64,000 bases of DNA. Origin: Serinus canaria (Eukaryota; Chordata; Aves; Passeriformes; Fringillidae). The translations under genes were made by a program, and so were the position numbers. The stretch lies in contig NC_066317.1 of assembly GCF_022539315.1 (NCBI RefSeq), forward strand, positions 53,486,435 to 53,550,434, given 5' to 3'. Within the stretch, counting starts at the first letter, position 1. Every line of letters begins with the position of its first letter. This document shows positions 1 to 10,640 of this stretch, one piece after another. The notes under the pieces were generated by a model. It had not been told where the DNA came from. It worked only from the letters and a program-made list of their open reading frames with translations, and searched no databases.

Positions 1-99
1 GTTGCTGACATGGTTGTTCTGAGAGCTGAAGGCTTTCATTTTTTTACATCCTTCATAATGTTTCTCTTTTTATCCTCCCTTGTGGTGTCACAGTCCAGG

Positions 100-210
100 C
101 AGGAAGAGCGGCTGTGCAGAGGACCCCGCGGTGGGGCAGGTACGCGCACGGTGTGTGCGGCAGGCGGCAGAGCCGCGCACTCCGAGGGCAGAGCGGGGGG
201 TGCTCGGCTG
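100..210. promoter_or_regulatory. CpG-dense patch, possible small CpG island
   Basis: About 13 CpG dinucleotides fall in roughly 100 bases here, including the clusters at 127-130, 143-150 and 172-176, whereas the surrounding kilobases are almost free of CpG. In a CpG-depleted vertebrate genome this suggests a locally unmethylated element such as a promoter, enhancer or first-exon region. The patch also holds a possible 46-nt exon on the + strand (94-139): it follows a long pyrimidine tract ending in CAG at 91-93 and is followed by CAG|GTACGC at 137-145. No TATA box or recognisable coding sequence is seen. The window edge at base 1 prevents judging how far the island extends. A chance GC-rich patch or an old GC-rich repeat remains possible. 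Confidence 0.35.
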
Positions 211-330
211 GGACCCCCTGTTCAGAGCAGAGGTGACTGCCTGTCTTCATGGGGGTGGTGGGGGAAGAGCAGACAACAGGGCTTCTCTGTCGGTTTCAGC
301 TTGTTTACTGTGGGAGTTGTAGCTGGATAG

Positions 331-2429
331 AGCCTTTTGAAAGCTGTGTTACGTGAGAGAAGGTAAGAGCTCTCATGAAACACTAATAAGGATGTAAGAA
401 AAGACACGAGGGGCCGTGCAGAAAAAAATGGACAAATGGGCCATCTGTAATATTAGAGGCACTACTACTAGATTCTGGTAGTGTTCCTAAAGTCATAAAT
501 TGATAATGCTGTTAGTGTTAGATTCCAGAACTGCTGCTGGTGTCCAACAGCAAGAGTGATTTTCCCACTGGGAGAGTGAGTTCTGCTGTCCCTGTGGAGA
601 GAAGTGTAATAAAAATATGGAAACCAGTGAATTATGTTGTTGTTTGTAAAATACTGACATATATCTCACACAATGCCTGCACTGTTGCATTTCAAACACG
701 TTCAGATATGTAACCTAGAGCAAATTAGGAGAGTGTATTGGACTGTTTTGTGTTAGGCACTAAGATGGTGTGTAGAAGGGCGTAAAAAGGAATGGAAGGG
801 ACACAAACAAAGTGCTTGAGCTTTTGATAAATAAAGAATAAGTAAGAGTGATGTCATCACAGTAGGAGAATGCAAAAAGTGTCTTTTCTTTCATGGATGA
901 ACACAGCTCTGCTTAATGGTGTTGTTTTCTTAAGTAGCAGACCCAGGCATATTTGGGCACCCTCTTAAAATGGAACGTGCACAAATGTCAAATGAGAGGT
1001 ACTAACCTGGTACTAACCTGCCTGCTAGAACTCAGCCTGCAAATGTCCCAGGAGATATGATGGGTGAGTGCAGGCAGGTAGGGAGATGCAAGGAGACATT
1101 GAAACAGTCATTTCTACTCTCTACTGTGTTGGTCCTGCTGTGAAAACAAGGCAGAGACCTGTGTTCCTGAGGACCTGGTGCTGCTTATAGCGGTTGTTTT
1201 CTCTCTGGCATAAGTGGAGTTGCTTGGGAATGTGTCAGAGCAGCTCAAGCCTCTTTTAGAAAGAGGTTTGACAGAGCCCTGAGATTAAGTCAGCACATAC
1301 TTGTACCAATGGTATGACTAAGACTTGTGTCAATATAATAAATGCCTCAGTAAGGCAAGCAAAGTTGGAGAGATGTCATGGGACAACAGGTGAAATAACA
1401 GCTCTCTATACTCTCAGAGAAGTATCAAATAATTGTGACTTATAATAATTTGTGGTTAAATAATTTGTTGCTCTATATATACTTTAGAGCAATGAATCAG
1501 AGCATTTCACAAACACTGTGTAGTGTAGTGTATTCCTTTGCAACTTGAACTTCGGTGTTGTTCTAAAGCAACGTGTCTAACTTTACAGAAGGTGTCTTAT
1601 GTATATCAACAGTTGTGTACTGAAGAAATGCTGTCTGGCTCCTGAGAAAGCAATCTCAATTAAATCAGACAGGAGAAAGTCACCTTGGGTCATAAACTAC
1701 ATGCAAATCCTAAAACAATCCAGACTTTTCCAAAAGTCTTTATACAAACAGGTAACAAGGTAAAGTAGTGAATCTATTTGGTTCCATTTCAGACTTTTGT
1801 AAATAAACAAAGTTCAACCCCAATCTGATAATGTGATAGTATACAAAAATCCAATCAGCATGTATACTCTTTTTCTTTTTTGCTCGATTAGGTAAAAAAA
1901 TCTCAACTTTGTTCATGTTTATAGCGGGTAAACTCTGCATTATGAACTTGACAATGTAGTGTTACACAAAGAACCAAGTTAATTTTGGAATATTCTCGTA
2001 CTAGCAAAGGATGCAAATATTGTGTGCTTGACAGCAGATAATCTTGTGACATTTGGGTAACTTTGTTTGCCACTCAGGAGGTCAGTGCAAGCAGCTAAGC
2101 AGTTGGTTCCACGTACAAGTAAGTAGATCCCATGTGGCTAAATGACAGTGACAGAGCGTTGCAGATTGGACCTCATTTTTCATTTCCTGCTTTTAGAATA
2201 GTTCCATTCAAATCCCTTCTTTTTTTTAGGATTTGATATATTGCAACCCATGTGTTTGGGAGTTAAATAATGAATATCTGTGAAAATTAGGTATGAGCAA
2301 ATCAAGTGGAGAGGATTTGGAAAATGTAAAATGGTTTTTAGATTCACAGAATTTATCAACTTTTTGAAAATATTTTTTTACTCCCAAGAAAAAGCACTAT
2401 ATTATGTCCAAGAAACATCAGTTGTGGCA
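331..2429. other. Unique AT-rich DNA, no gene seen
   Basis: I see no recognisable repeat, RNA gene or coding exon in this stretch. Open frames are under 70 codons and lie on both strands without codon structure. A donor-like AAG|GTAAGA occurs at about 360-368, but no matching acceptor pairs with it convincingly. Confidence 0.5.
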
Positions 2430-2450
2430 GGGAATGGGGGGGTCAAGGGG
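2430..2450 (+). other. Possible G-quadruplex motif
   Basis: The + strand has a G3 run at 2430-2432, a G7 run at 2436-2442 and a G4 run at 2447-2450. Splitting the G7 run gives four runs of at least three G with loops of one to four bases. This fits the usual four-run quadruplex pattern. It is isolated in AT-rich DNA and not near an identifiable promoter. Confidence 0.35.
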
Positions 2451-3138
2451 AGAAGAACAGTTTTATCTGAACGAAAGGTCTGTGCAGATGCTGAAGAAAA
2501 CGAAAGATGATGTTGCATGGCAGAATTAATCTGTTTCAGCAAGTATATATGCTGTAGATGGAGTAGCAGCTGAATTGCTGTAGAAATTAATTTGCTCCAC
2601 ACAGAATAAGTTGAATAATTTACTAGAATAAACATGCAGGGCCATGATGGGAAGCCATCTATTCAGTGTGTCTGTAAAGAGACAAAAAATGAAAGCATTC
2701 CTGTAACTTGCTTTTTGCAAGAAGAGAGGGAAGGCATAAAAAGATTTCTTGGGCTGTGTATGTGACAGAATGGAGAAGCAGGATGGAGAGTAGCCACTCT
2801 GCACTCTGCCATCTCAAGCAAAGGTGGGTACCTAGGAAAATGGACTCACCAGCTCTGGCACTTGACAATATAAAGGGAGGGCTTTTAGTGTTGCAGCTCA
2901 TATCAGTGCGTGTTTCTTTTGCCTGGAGGAAGGAAGAACTGGAATCTTAACAAATCAGTGCCCAGAGCAGTGCACATGTGTACTGTTCCTTACACAGTTG
3001 TATCTGGGTTCTGCATGATGACCACAAAGCTTGTATGATTACTACCAATAATACAGTGGCAGAATATGGTGTCAAATCAGTTAGAATAATTGACAAATGA
3101 AAAAATGTGCTCGAATTTTCGTCCCCTTCTCAGTGAAG
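2451..3138. other. Unique DNA, no gene seen
   Basis: There is no recognisable repeat or exon. An isolated TATAAA lies at 2869-2874 on the + strand, about 30 bases before a C/T-rich stretch, but with no downstream gene there is no reason to call it a promoter. The open frames of 76-92 codons on both strands overlap each other and show no known motif. Confidence 0.45.
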
Positions 3139-4380
3139 TTATAGAATGTTCCAGGTCTCCAGCAGAAGCCTGGGAAATGGACTCCTTATGGAGGTGTATG
3201 CATATGGTCTGTGAAGTGAGGCCCTTGCCTGACTGGAGCAGAGTGCTGGTGCATTCCCAGTCAGTGGCAATGGGGCACCAGCATCCTGGGGAGCAGCCTC
3301 ACAAAGGGGAGGAAACTCCAATGGTTTTCCTGTGGTCTGCATCAGAAGGTGCTCGTGTCTTATGCAAAGTATTGAATGGTTAATTTCCATTGGGACCAAT
3401 TGAATCAGTACATTGTTAAGTAGATAGAACCTCACTTCTTTTGTTATAGCCTGATGCCACATTGATAAGCACACATGCAGCTGTCCCCAGTTTTCTCTAA
3501 AACGTGATGGAAGTGTTATATTTGGTTTGGCTGTGCATGTAGAACATATCCCGTGAGGTGGAAAGTTGTTGTGGCGTTGAAGAGCTTTTCTGGCAGCTGG
3601 ATTTGGTGAAGTGTACATACCTGAGTGGAATTCATCTTGGGCAGTGTTAACCAGGAGTCTATACACAGTTGTTTGAGCTCCATTAGTAGCCTCAGTAGAA
3701 AGAAATGTGTCCATTGTGTGACTGACCTTCAGCCAGTGGCTGAATTTTAATGCACTTTGCATTACTTCTAGAAGGGTGAAGGTGACATAAAATATGCCTT
3801 TACTGATATCATAGCCAACATGGTTTCATCACAGGGAGTAGTTGAACTGAGCATTGCTGTTAGCATGTTTGCCTTCAGACACATTATAATGGGCATTTTA
3901 GAGGAAAGAGCTGATGCTGCCACTCTTGACTCCATGATAGTACTGTTGGCAGAAATACTCTCTGAAGCTACATAGAGGTCTCTGTTAATGATCACAGTCT
4001 GGTTTTCTGACTTGGTAACATTTCCCACCATACCGAGTAATTTGGAATTTGGGCTGGCATAGAGGCAGGTGAAGTACTTTGTTGGAAGTTGGCAAAAGGG
4101 ATATTTGAGGTATCCAGGCCTTCAAATTCTTGGTTTCAGTAATGTAGATGTGTACCATTTTCCTTCTGCATGTTTTGCTGTTGAAAGAGGAACAGCCAGA
4201 TTTCTTCTGCTGCTGATGCCTATAAAATTCTGACTCACAGAACTGCTTCTCTAACCACTGCTGGGAAATGAGTTCAGTGGGGTGGTTGATGGAGCAGCTG
4301 CTCCCTGTGCCTTGCCCAGCTGAGAAGATTATTCTGCTGTCAGTTGATTTGCCTTTCCTGCCTACCCGAAGTTCTTCCAC
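3139..4380 (-). other. Run of unrecognised minus-strand open frames
   Basis: Three minus-strand open frames follow one another: 4380-3985 (131 aa), 4031-3768 (87 aa, other frame) and 3762-3139 (207 aa, same frame as the first). The last is in fact stop-free upstream to about 3831. Read together they cover about 1.2 kb with two frame changes, as a decayed coding region or processed pseudogene might. The 207-codon frame is long for DNA of this composition. I cannot assign a family: there is no signal peptide, membrane segment, zinc-finger pattern or polymerase motif. A short stretch reading GAQTTVY and then GMY thirteen residues later faintly recalls the C-terminal part of short-chain dehydrogenases, but the cofactor and YxxxK motifs are not seen, so I do not call it. 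No poly-A tail or target duplication is visible. Chance openness is the main alternative. Confidence 0.2.
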
Positions 4381-5992
4381 TTCGGGTGATCATCTTTGGT
4401 GAATTTGCAAAGCCTTATACCTTGGATCCATTAGTGAAGCAGACTTTTTGTGCACACTTAATTTGTTGTGCCCTCATGAGAACAGTTTCGTGCTATCCAC
4501 GGCTTATGATTAGTCTGGCTTTTGAAGGCTGATTCAGCAGGCATATCTCCTATAGTAGTCTCAAGTGCAGCAAGTATTATGCATATCTGCTGTATCAAAT
4601 TCCATGGAGCTTGTGGGTGGTTTGGAAATACTGTAAGCTAAGCAGTTTTTGAGCACAGCTTGTTTCTGTAGATGAAGGCACAATAGCTTCTACAAAGTGC
4701 AGCTTTTAATTCTTTTTTTTTGTCACGTACATTAATCAGGAGTTTAGAAGTAAGAAGTTTTGGTGAGAACCACTCTTTCTTTATGATTTTGGTGGTGTAG
4801 TAGAGCCCAATTGGCAGTGTTCAGGAATTTCTGGAAGACAGGTAAGTAGAAGATTGCAAAGGTTGAGAGGCAGTGCCCTGACAGATGTACAGCAGGTTGT
4901 AATTTTACATGTCCATAGATCTATATGTGTGTAGTGATTCCACTGTTATAGCATTAAGGGCTCTCAGTTTATACGGAACCTAGAAGAGAGCTGGTAGCTC
5001 TTGACAGGGAAGAAATACATGTGAAGGGTTTTTTAATTTCAATATGAGAAAAGATGACATATTGTTTTATTGTATATAAGGTCAGTGGCTCCATGAAAGG
5101 GCTTGCATTTTTTTTGTAGGTGTGTGGTAAATAATTTTAAAAAACCATACAAATGGACTTTCTTTTTCAGGTCAGGCCTGTAGTTTTAGAAGGAGTATTG
5201 CTAGTGTTTAGCTCTGTTCTCCCCACTAGCATTTACTGCTGAAGGGATATGTTTATCATGTCTTTCCATATCCTTTTCAAAAGGGGAATCTTTGAGTGCA
5301 GATAGCATGTTGTTCCCTATGAACAAATAATACCAGTGGCAGGAAGGGCACAGGTCACAGTAGTATGACAGGGACATGTTTTACAGCCTCCTTGTGATCT
5401 GAATGCAATGAGCAGTAGAAGGGAATGTAGCATGGGTAGTGAATCTTTATAATTTTTCTTTATTTTACAAATCCATTAGCTCCATAGCTGCTGTATCTTT
5501 TGCAGGAGGAGCTGAAGGCAGGTGTGGGTAGTGTTCCTGAAGGTGGAGGCACGCTGCCAGAGCTCAGTTCTGTGTACAGCTCTCTTGCTGTGTTGTTAAA
5601 TGCAGTAGTTTGCAGGGAACACCTTGTGCTCCTTCAAAGAATCTACACTTAGGAATTCTTAACAATTCCCTGTGTTACCTTTGCATCCCATTGCAGATGT
5701 GTCAGCCTTTCTGCTGAAAACGACAGAATCTGGAGGTAGGACAGGGCAGAATTGCAAGCTTGCTTATATTATATATAATCCAGTTGGTTTGTAATACTTC
5801 TCTGTAACCAGCTGATGTTTCTTCTTTGAGCAGCAGTGTTTGATTGGTGTTAGACATTTTTGCTTTTGCTTATCGTGACATCTGACGCTACAGTTGTCCC
5901 TGTTGTCCTTTAGATGCTTCTGCAAAAATCATGGATTTACTTCTAATACACACCATTTTTGTGAATCTGACATCTCTTTTTTTTCCCCTCAG
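4381..5992. other. Unique AT-rich DNA, no gene seen
   Basis: I see no recognisable repeat. A consensus donor (ACAG|GTAAGT) lies at 4841-4847 behind a weak acceptor ending at 4800. This could delimit a 41-nt exon on the + strand, but the acceptor is poor and the interval is not convincing. Confidence 0.4.
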
Positions 5993-6130
5993 GTACAGTG
6001 GACTTGTGAGAAGAAGCTGTTCTTTTAGTACAGGGATGCAAGTTCAGGGGAATGCCTGTTATGGCAGCATTACAGGTGTGTCACTGGGCAGTTGCAAGGA
6101 GCAGCAGGGCAGCCGCTGTCAGTGGAACAG
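5993..6130 (+). other. Candidate exon (+), strong acceptor
   Basis: A very strong splice acceptor, an unbroken pyrimidine tract ending in CTCAG at 5976-5992, precedes an interval that stays open in one frame. Two donors are possible: TACAG|GTGTGT at 6075/6076 and AACAG|GTGATC at 6130/6131. The long version is 138 nt and encodes about 45 cysteine- and serine-rich residues, including the string CYGSITGV, with no family I recognise. Joined to the next candidate exon (7479), the open frame meets a stop at once. A non-coding transcript therefore fits better than a protein gene. Splice-like sites also occur by chance, so this is only a candidate. Confidence 0.22.
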
Positions 6131-7478
6131 GTGATCAAGCACACATGAAAGAGGAAGAACAGTTTGACCTCTTAGGCTGAGAAGTGAATAAACTGGACGT
6201 ATTTGAGGGACCAGAATTTTTGTCTTGTCAGCAACCAATATCCCCTTACGGGCATGGCCTAATATAGGAGCAGCCCCAAGCTTTCTAACACACACCCTAG
6301 TCCTAGAATCAGCTGTCACTTTGCATGCCAAAGGGCAGTATACTGGCAGAAGAATTACTTAGTATGAGTATAACTGAGGCACCTCGTTAGTGTTATGAAC
6401 AGTGTTACTTCATGCAAGGGATGACTGAACCAGCAGAGCAGCAGCTGGCAAGTTAGGCCAGGAAAGGCTGAACCCTGTCTCTCTTTGAAGGAGGAACAAA
6501 TACTGTTTCAGTAAAAACAGTTCCAGTATTTTCTTGGGCATTAGAGACAAAAAGCATAGGTAGAGGTCTTTGTAATCTGAGCAAACAGGTGCTTGGCAGT
6601 AACACTGTATGAACATAAGCATCAAGTCTTGGTGGTGATGGCAGCAGTATACTAACCTACAGGCTTCTGAGTGTGTCCTCTTTTGGTTACATAGTTTTAT
6701 TGAAAAAAGATTGGTCCACTTAAGTTTCTTACAGATCTTCTGCCTTGTACACTAAGTTCTTTCTGAACTAGGCAAGATATATTGGCAGTGCCTAATTGCT
6801 GTATTAATTTGGAGGTATTATTTCCATATTGCATCAGACCTTGGTGGTCTGAATCAGTGTAGCCTAGAAGCCATAGTTATCCAAGTGTAAGAACTGATCA
6901 CAAAAGTTTGACATGAAAAGAGAAGTCTTCAAGTCGTGGTGCACTGGTTGTGCTCTCAGCACATAAATCTTTCTGTGCAGATAAAGGAACTTGGTGACCT
7001 ACTAGGTCTTCTCCGTCATTTTCTTGTATGATTGTCCATGTTGGAGCCCTGGAGCATCACTGTTGTTGCCTCCTTCTGAGCCAGCTGGCCTCAGGGAAGG
7101 AATCTGTCAGTGAGTAGGAGAGCTTGCCAACTGGCCATGAGTTGTGTGCTGGCTCAGGAGACCCCTCCTTCATTCTATAATAGCCTGCAGAAATGGGCCT
7201 CTCTATTACCTGAGCCCATGATTGTTTGGAGATTGGTGGGCTTTCCAGTGACCCAGGGATAATAGCCTTGCACTTTACAGTGTTCTGCTGCCCTTTAAAT
7301 TTTGAAGTGTAGTGAGAGGAAAGTGTGGCAGTTCTTGAAATCGTGTGGACATGGAGCCAGCCTGGGATCTCTGTGGAGATCTAAAGCAAGTGGGGTGCAG
7401 TCCAGCATGGATCAGTGTACTTCTCGGGCAGCCTCAGAGTTTTTCATAGTTACTTAAATATGCTCTGTTCTACTGCAG
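6131..7478. other. Unique DNA, no gene seen
   Basis: No repeat or exon is recognised. This would be an intron if the two flanking candidate exons belong to one transcript. Confidence 0.4.
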
Positions 7479-7735
7479 ATGAAGGGGAAAGATAACTGTG
7501 GCATTCCAGCTGGCATTCTGTCTGTCAGGTGGATCCCATGTGTGGCACAGGGCTTTCAGGCAGAGGGAGCATGTCTCCCCTGCCATCAGGGCACTGAGGT
7601 TAAGGTAAGTGTGCAGCTCATGAGCTGGGAGTGTCAATTACCACTGTATGAATCTTCATCCTTCACTCCTCTGGGGCCAATGCAACAATGGCTTCTAGAA
7701 CATAACTGCAGTGAATAAAAAGCTTTTGAATCCAA
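7479..7735 (+). other. Candidate (terminal) exon (+)
   Basis: The interval starts directly after an acceptor (TTCTACTGCAG, ending at 7478) with an ATG. It is open for 79 codons to a TAA at 7716-7718. That stop lies inside an AATAAA signal (7714-7719), followed by a T-rich stretch at about 7744-7755, as expected for a 3' cleavage site near 7735. A consensus donor (TTAAG|GTAAGT) at 7604/7605 would instead give a 126-nt internal exon of exactly 42 codons. The peptide (start MKGKDNCG) has no recognisable domain. The acceptor, poly-A signal and donor together make transcription plausible, most likely as a long non-coding RNA with 5993-6130. None of this is proof; RNA reads would settle it. Confidence 0.25.
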
Positions 7736-8430
7736 AACACCATCTCTTCTTTTTCATGTATGCAGTCTTCCAGGTGTTATAGAGGAAAGTGTAAATGTGT
7801 AAAGAGATGCATCTCTCTTAAAAGGATAAAGAAAAGAGATAATTAGGTTGGTTAAAAAAGAAGACAGGAGAGATAGGAGAACAAACAGACAAAAAATACA
7901 TGAATAAAGTGAAGAGAAAAGCTGATATCTGAAGAAATAGCCACATTTTAAAAAATGACTAGGAGTTTTGGGATGCTCCTGTCTTATTTTATTTCTCATG
8001 AGGATTAAGCTTCTGGGAATCTAAGTCACTATTGGAAAGGCCTGTTCTAGTTTACTGAATCATTTCTTATGGTTTTAAAAACTTTAACCACAGTCTGACA
8101 TACTAGGAGAAGCTCCCTGTCACTGAAATGATATGATATTGGGAAATACATACACGGGTTGCCTGTGTGCTGCACATACAGGATGCTGAAGGAAGCAAGG
8201 TGAAGGTGCACTGACAGTACAGAGCCAGGTGGAATATGATGTACTCTCAACTTCCAGATCATAGAAGGAAGAGTGTTGAGTTTTGAAGTGCCTGGTCATA
8301 AGGGCCTAACAGACTAGTAGCTGTGTTGAGTAAGAATAGAGGTCTATACAGCCTTGTGTAAATATCTTGTAATCTGTATTCATCACCCTCTCAACTTCCT
8401 GTGATCAGTGTGATATTTCTTTTGTCAACA
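7736..8430. other. Unique DNA, no gene seen
   Basis: There is a purine-rich stretch at about 7780-7940 on the + strand, with a 14-bp palindrome at 7803-7816. Nothing else is recognised. Confidence 0.4.
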
Positions 8431-8496
8431 GGTGCTCTGAGCATATCCTTCCATGTCTAGTGAGGGGCTCTGAGAGTATCCTTCCCTGCCTTGTGA
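8431..8496 (+). repeat. 33-bp tandem duplication
   Basis: Two adjacent 33-bp units (8431-8463 and 8464-8496) share about 27 of 33 positions; both begin GG-GCTCTGAG and end with TGA. The divergence suggests an old local duplication. A tandem pair this short does not establish a satellite. Confidence 0.7.
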
Positions 8497-9689
8497 ACCA
8501 CAAAATCTTTCTGATATGTCTTATATGCCACAGTAATATCTAAACTTACAGTGATATAGAGCACCTTTGGACGCTGAGTTCCTATTCAAGGAATATCACA
8601 AAGTCAGCCCACATCAGAGTATGTTAGTGCAAGACCATGTCTTTGAATAGCTAATTCCTATGCACCACCCTCTGCACTGCCCTGATATCTGGTGATTAAA
8701 TAGCATTTTTTAAAGTGGCACTAATATTGTGCATCTTCTGGCAGAAGTTCTTAAAATCTGCACCGATTGTAGTTGTTCAGTAAAAGGTAAGTATGCCCCT
8801 TAGGAGAGCTGCAAGGAAAAACAGCTTATCTGCACACACCTGAAACTGGAAGAGACAATTCACTGGAACTTAATTGGCTGCATGCTGGAAAGACTAATGA
8901 TGATTCTGCATTCCATTGGCAAAGAAATGAGGTAGATGGCAAAAAAAAAAAGCTCTTATTATAGTGCCTGGGTAGTAGAAATTTATGAGAAGCTTCTTCT
9001 GCTTTTGCAACCCGTGATGTCTATTCAAAATCTCTCTGTAAGGTTTTTGAGGGAAAAAGCTGCAATACTGGATGTAATCTAAAGAAAAACGACACCTGCA
9101 CCAAATCTGACAATGACTTAATTTCTGTCATGTCATATCCTAACTTCTGCAAGTGCACTGTTGCTGTAAAAGAGTAATTTAATCTTATTTCCAGTGTTTT
9201 CATAGTAAAAGGATGTAGAGTGGGAAAAGGAAGGAGAAGCAGCTATTTTTTGTTGATGTAGTACTGCCAGTAAGGAAAGCACAAAATTTCTCATGTCTCT
9301 TCTCAACTTTGTCTTTCAGCAGCTCTTGCTGTTCAGAGGAACTTAGCTATGATGTTGATCAGAGGGTGAAGTAACTAGAACAGGTATGGTATTGACATGA
9401 AGGATGGAGTGCTGGCTGAACTGTGGGAATTTGGAAGAGACTGTGCATTTGTGTAAAACATCTTTCTTCAGTAAGGGATTCAGGGAAGACCTTACACCTT
9501 TGACTGGAGCGTTGTGTAGCCAGTATCTTACAGTATCTTGTATCAGCTGATAACCAGTAGCAAAGGTTGGTGGTGAAAGGGGAGTAAGAAACAGGAAACC
9601 CATTTTGGAATCTCATCTTTATATTCTGATTTCCAGTTGTCTGGGACTTCCTTAGCTGTAGGTTTTAAATTTGAATGGTTATGCATGCC
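8497..9689. other. Unique AT-rich DNA, no gene seen
   Basis: No repeat is recognised, except that the end near 9640-9689 may be the decayed 3' UTR of the minus-strand LINE that follows. A donor-like AAAAG|GTAAGT at about 8786-8792 has no convincing partner. Confidence 0.4.
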
Positions 9690-10600
9690 TTTTGTTTTTT
9701 TCCACCTCCATATATTGGTCCAATTGAACTTTTAACCTATGAACACTTTTGGCATGAACCTCATCCTCTGGCAATTGATGACACAACTTGGCTAGATTTT
9801 GTAGGAAGAAAACCACTTCATTTATGAGGCTTCCCCTTTCTAATTTAATTTGATGACCTGTTTCTTCTGAATGAAATGCTGAAAAATCATTCACATGTGA
9901 ATTTGTAGACATGAATGGCATTTTTCATAAATGTTCAGTTACTTCTTTCCATGCTTAAGATCCCTTCTCTTTTTAGTCATTCTTCACACTGCAGCTGTTC
10001 CATGCTTTTCATCAAGCTGGTCATCCTTCCTTGTTCTTTGGTTCTGCTGTCTTTTCTGAGAAAAGCCAGCCATGGTGTTCAAGATACAGATGAACACCAG
10101 CCAGTGCATGGTGTTCAAGATACAGATGAACCTCTCATTTAGGTTGTGACATAATATTGTTTTTTCTTTCCTGTCCTAAAAATTTTAAAAATTAATTTGC
10201 ATGTTTGACTATCCCTGAGCACCAGGCTTAGACTTTATAAAGTTTCTAGTATAACCCCAAAATTTGTTATACAGTGTGTCAGCTGTTTCACATCCCATCC
10301 ACATTTAAGTTGTGGAGGATTGTTTTAAGCAGTTATTAAGAATAGATTTAATTTGTCATTTGGTCATGGTATTGTTAGTCATTGGTAACTCTTGTCAAAT
10401 AGTTTTTGTAGTTTAATTTCTTGAATAACTTGGTGACATCTACAAACCTTGATGTTTGAATTTAAATTAAGGTTAATTTCATGCTTTTTCTGGGTTATTT
10501 GGTAGCATGTTGGACAGCAACAGCTATGGATCTGGAATAGATCCCTGCAGGACTTCACTGAATCTCTCCTTTGAATAATTTTCCTCTCCCTTTTTTTTTA
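9690..10600 (-). mobile_element. Ancient CR1/L3-like LINE fragment, minus strand
   Basis: Read on the minus strand this is the C-terminal half of a LINE reverse transcriptase. Near 10560-10530 it reads SEVLQGSIPDP, matching the SGVPQGSILGP block. Near 10446-10405 it reads RFVDVTKLFKKL, matching the FADDTKLF catalytic block, with the second aspartate of the pair already lost. Near 9780-9700 it ends with LPEDEVHAKSVHRLKVQLDQY, matching the LPEEVV-x-A-x-S-V-x-x-FK-x-xLD C-terminal motif of this clade. Spacing between the blocks is about right. Frameshifts and stops are scattered throughout, so it is dead. The divergence suggests an old insertion, older than the CR1 3' ends elsewhere in the window. 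Whether it belongs to CR1 proper or L3 cannot be told by eye. Confidence 0.75.
10071..10130 (+). repeat. 36-bp direct repeat inside the LINE
   Basis: The 24-base block at 10071-10094 (starting CATGGTGTTCAAG) recurs without change at 10107-10130, a period of 36 bp. The flanking GCCAGY also repeats. The exact match means the duplication is much younger than the LINE around it. Confidence 0.85.
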
Positions 10601-10640
10601 AACTTAATTCTGCCCACCTCCCCTACCACCCAGGTTACTC

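Noticed and set aside
3594..3680. GAQTTVY and GMY residues resembling short-chain dehydrogenases
   Set aside because: Spacing is off by two residues and neither the cofactor-binding glycines nor YxxxK can be found.
7803..7816. 14-bp perfect palindrome AGAGATGCATCTCT
   Set aside because: Short palindromes of this size are expected by chance in 64 kb and nothing else supports a function.
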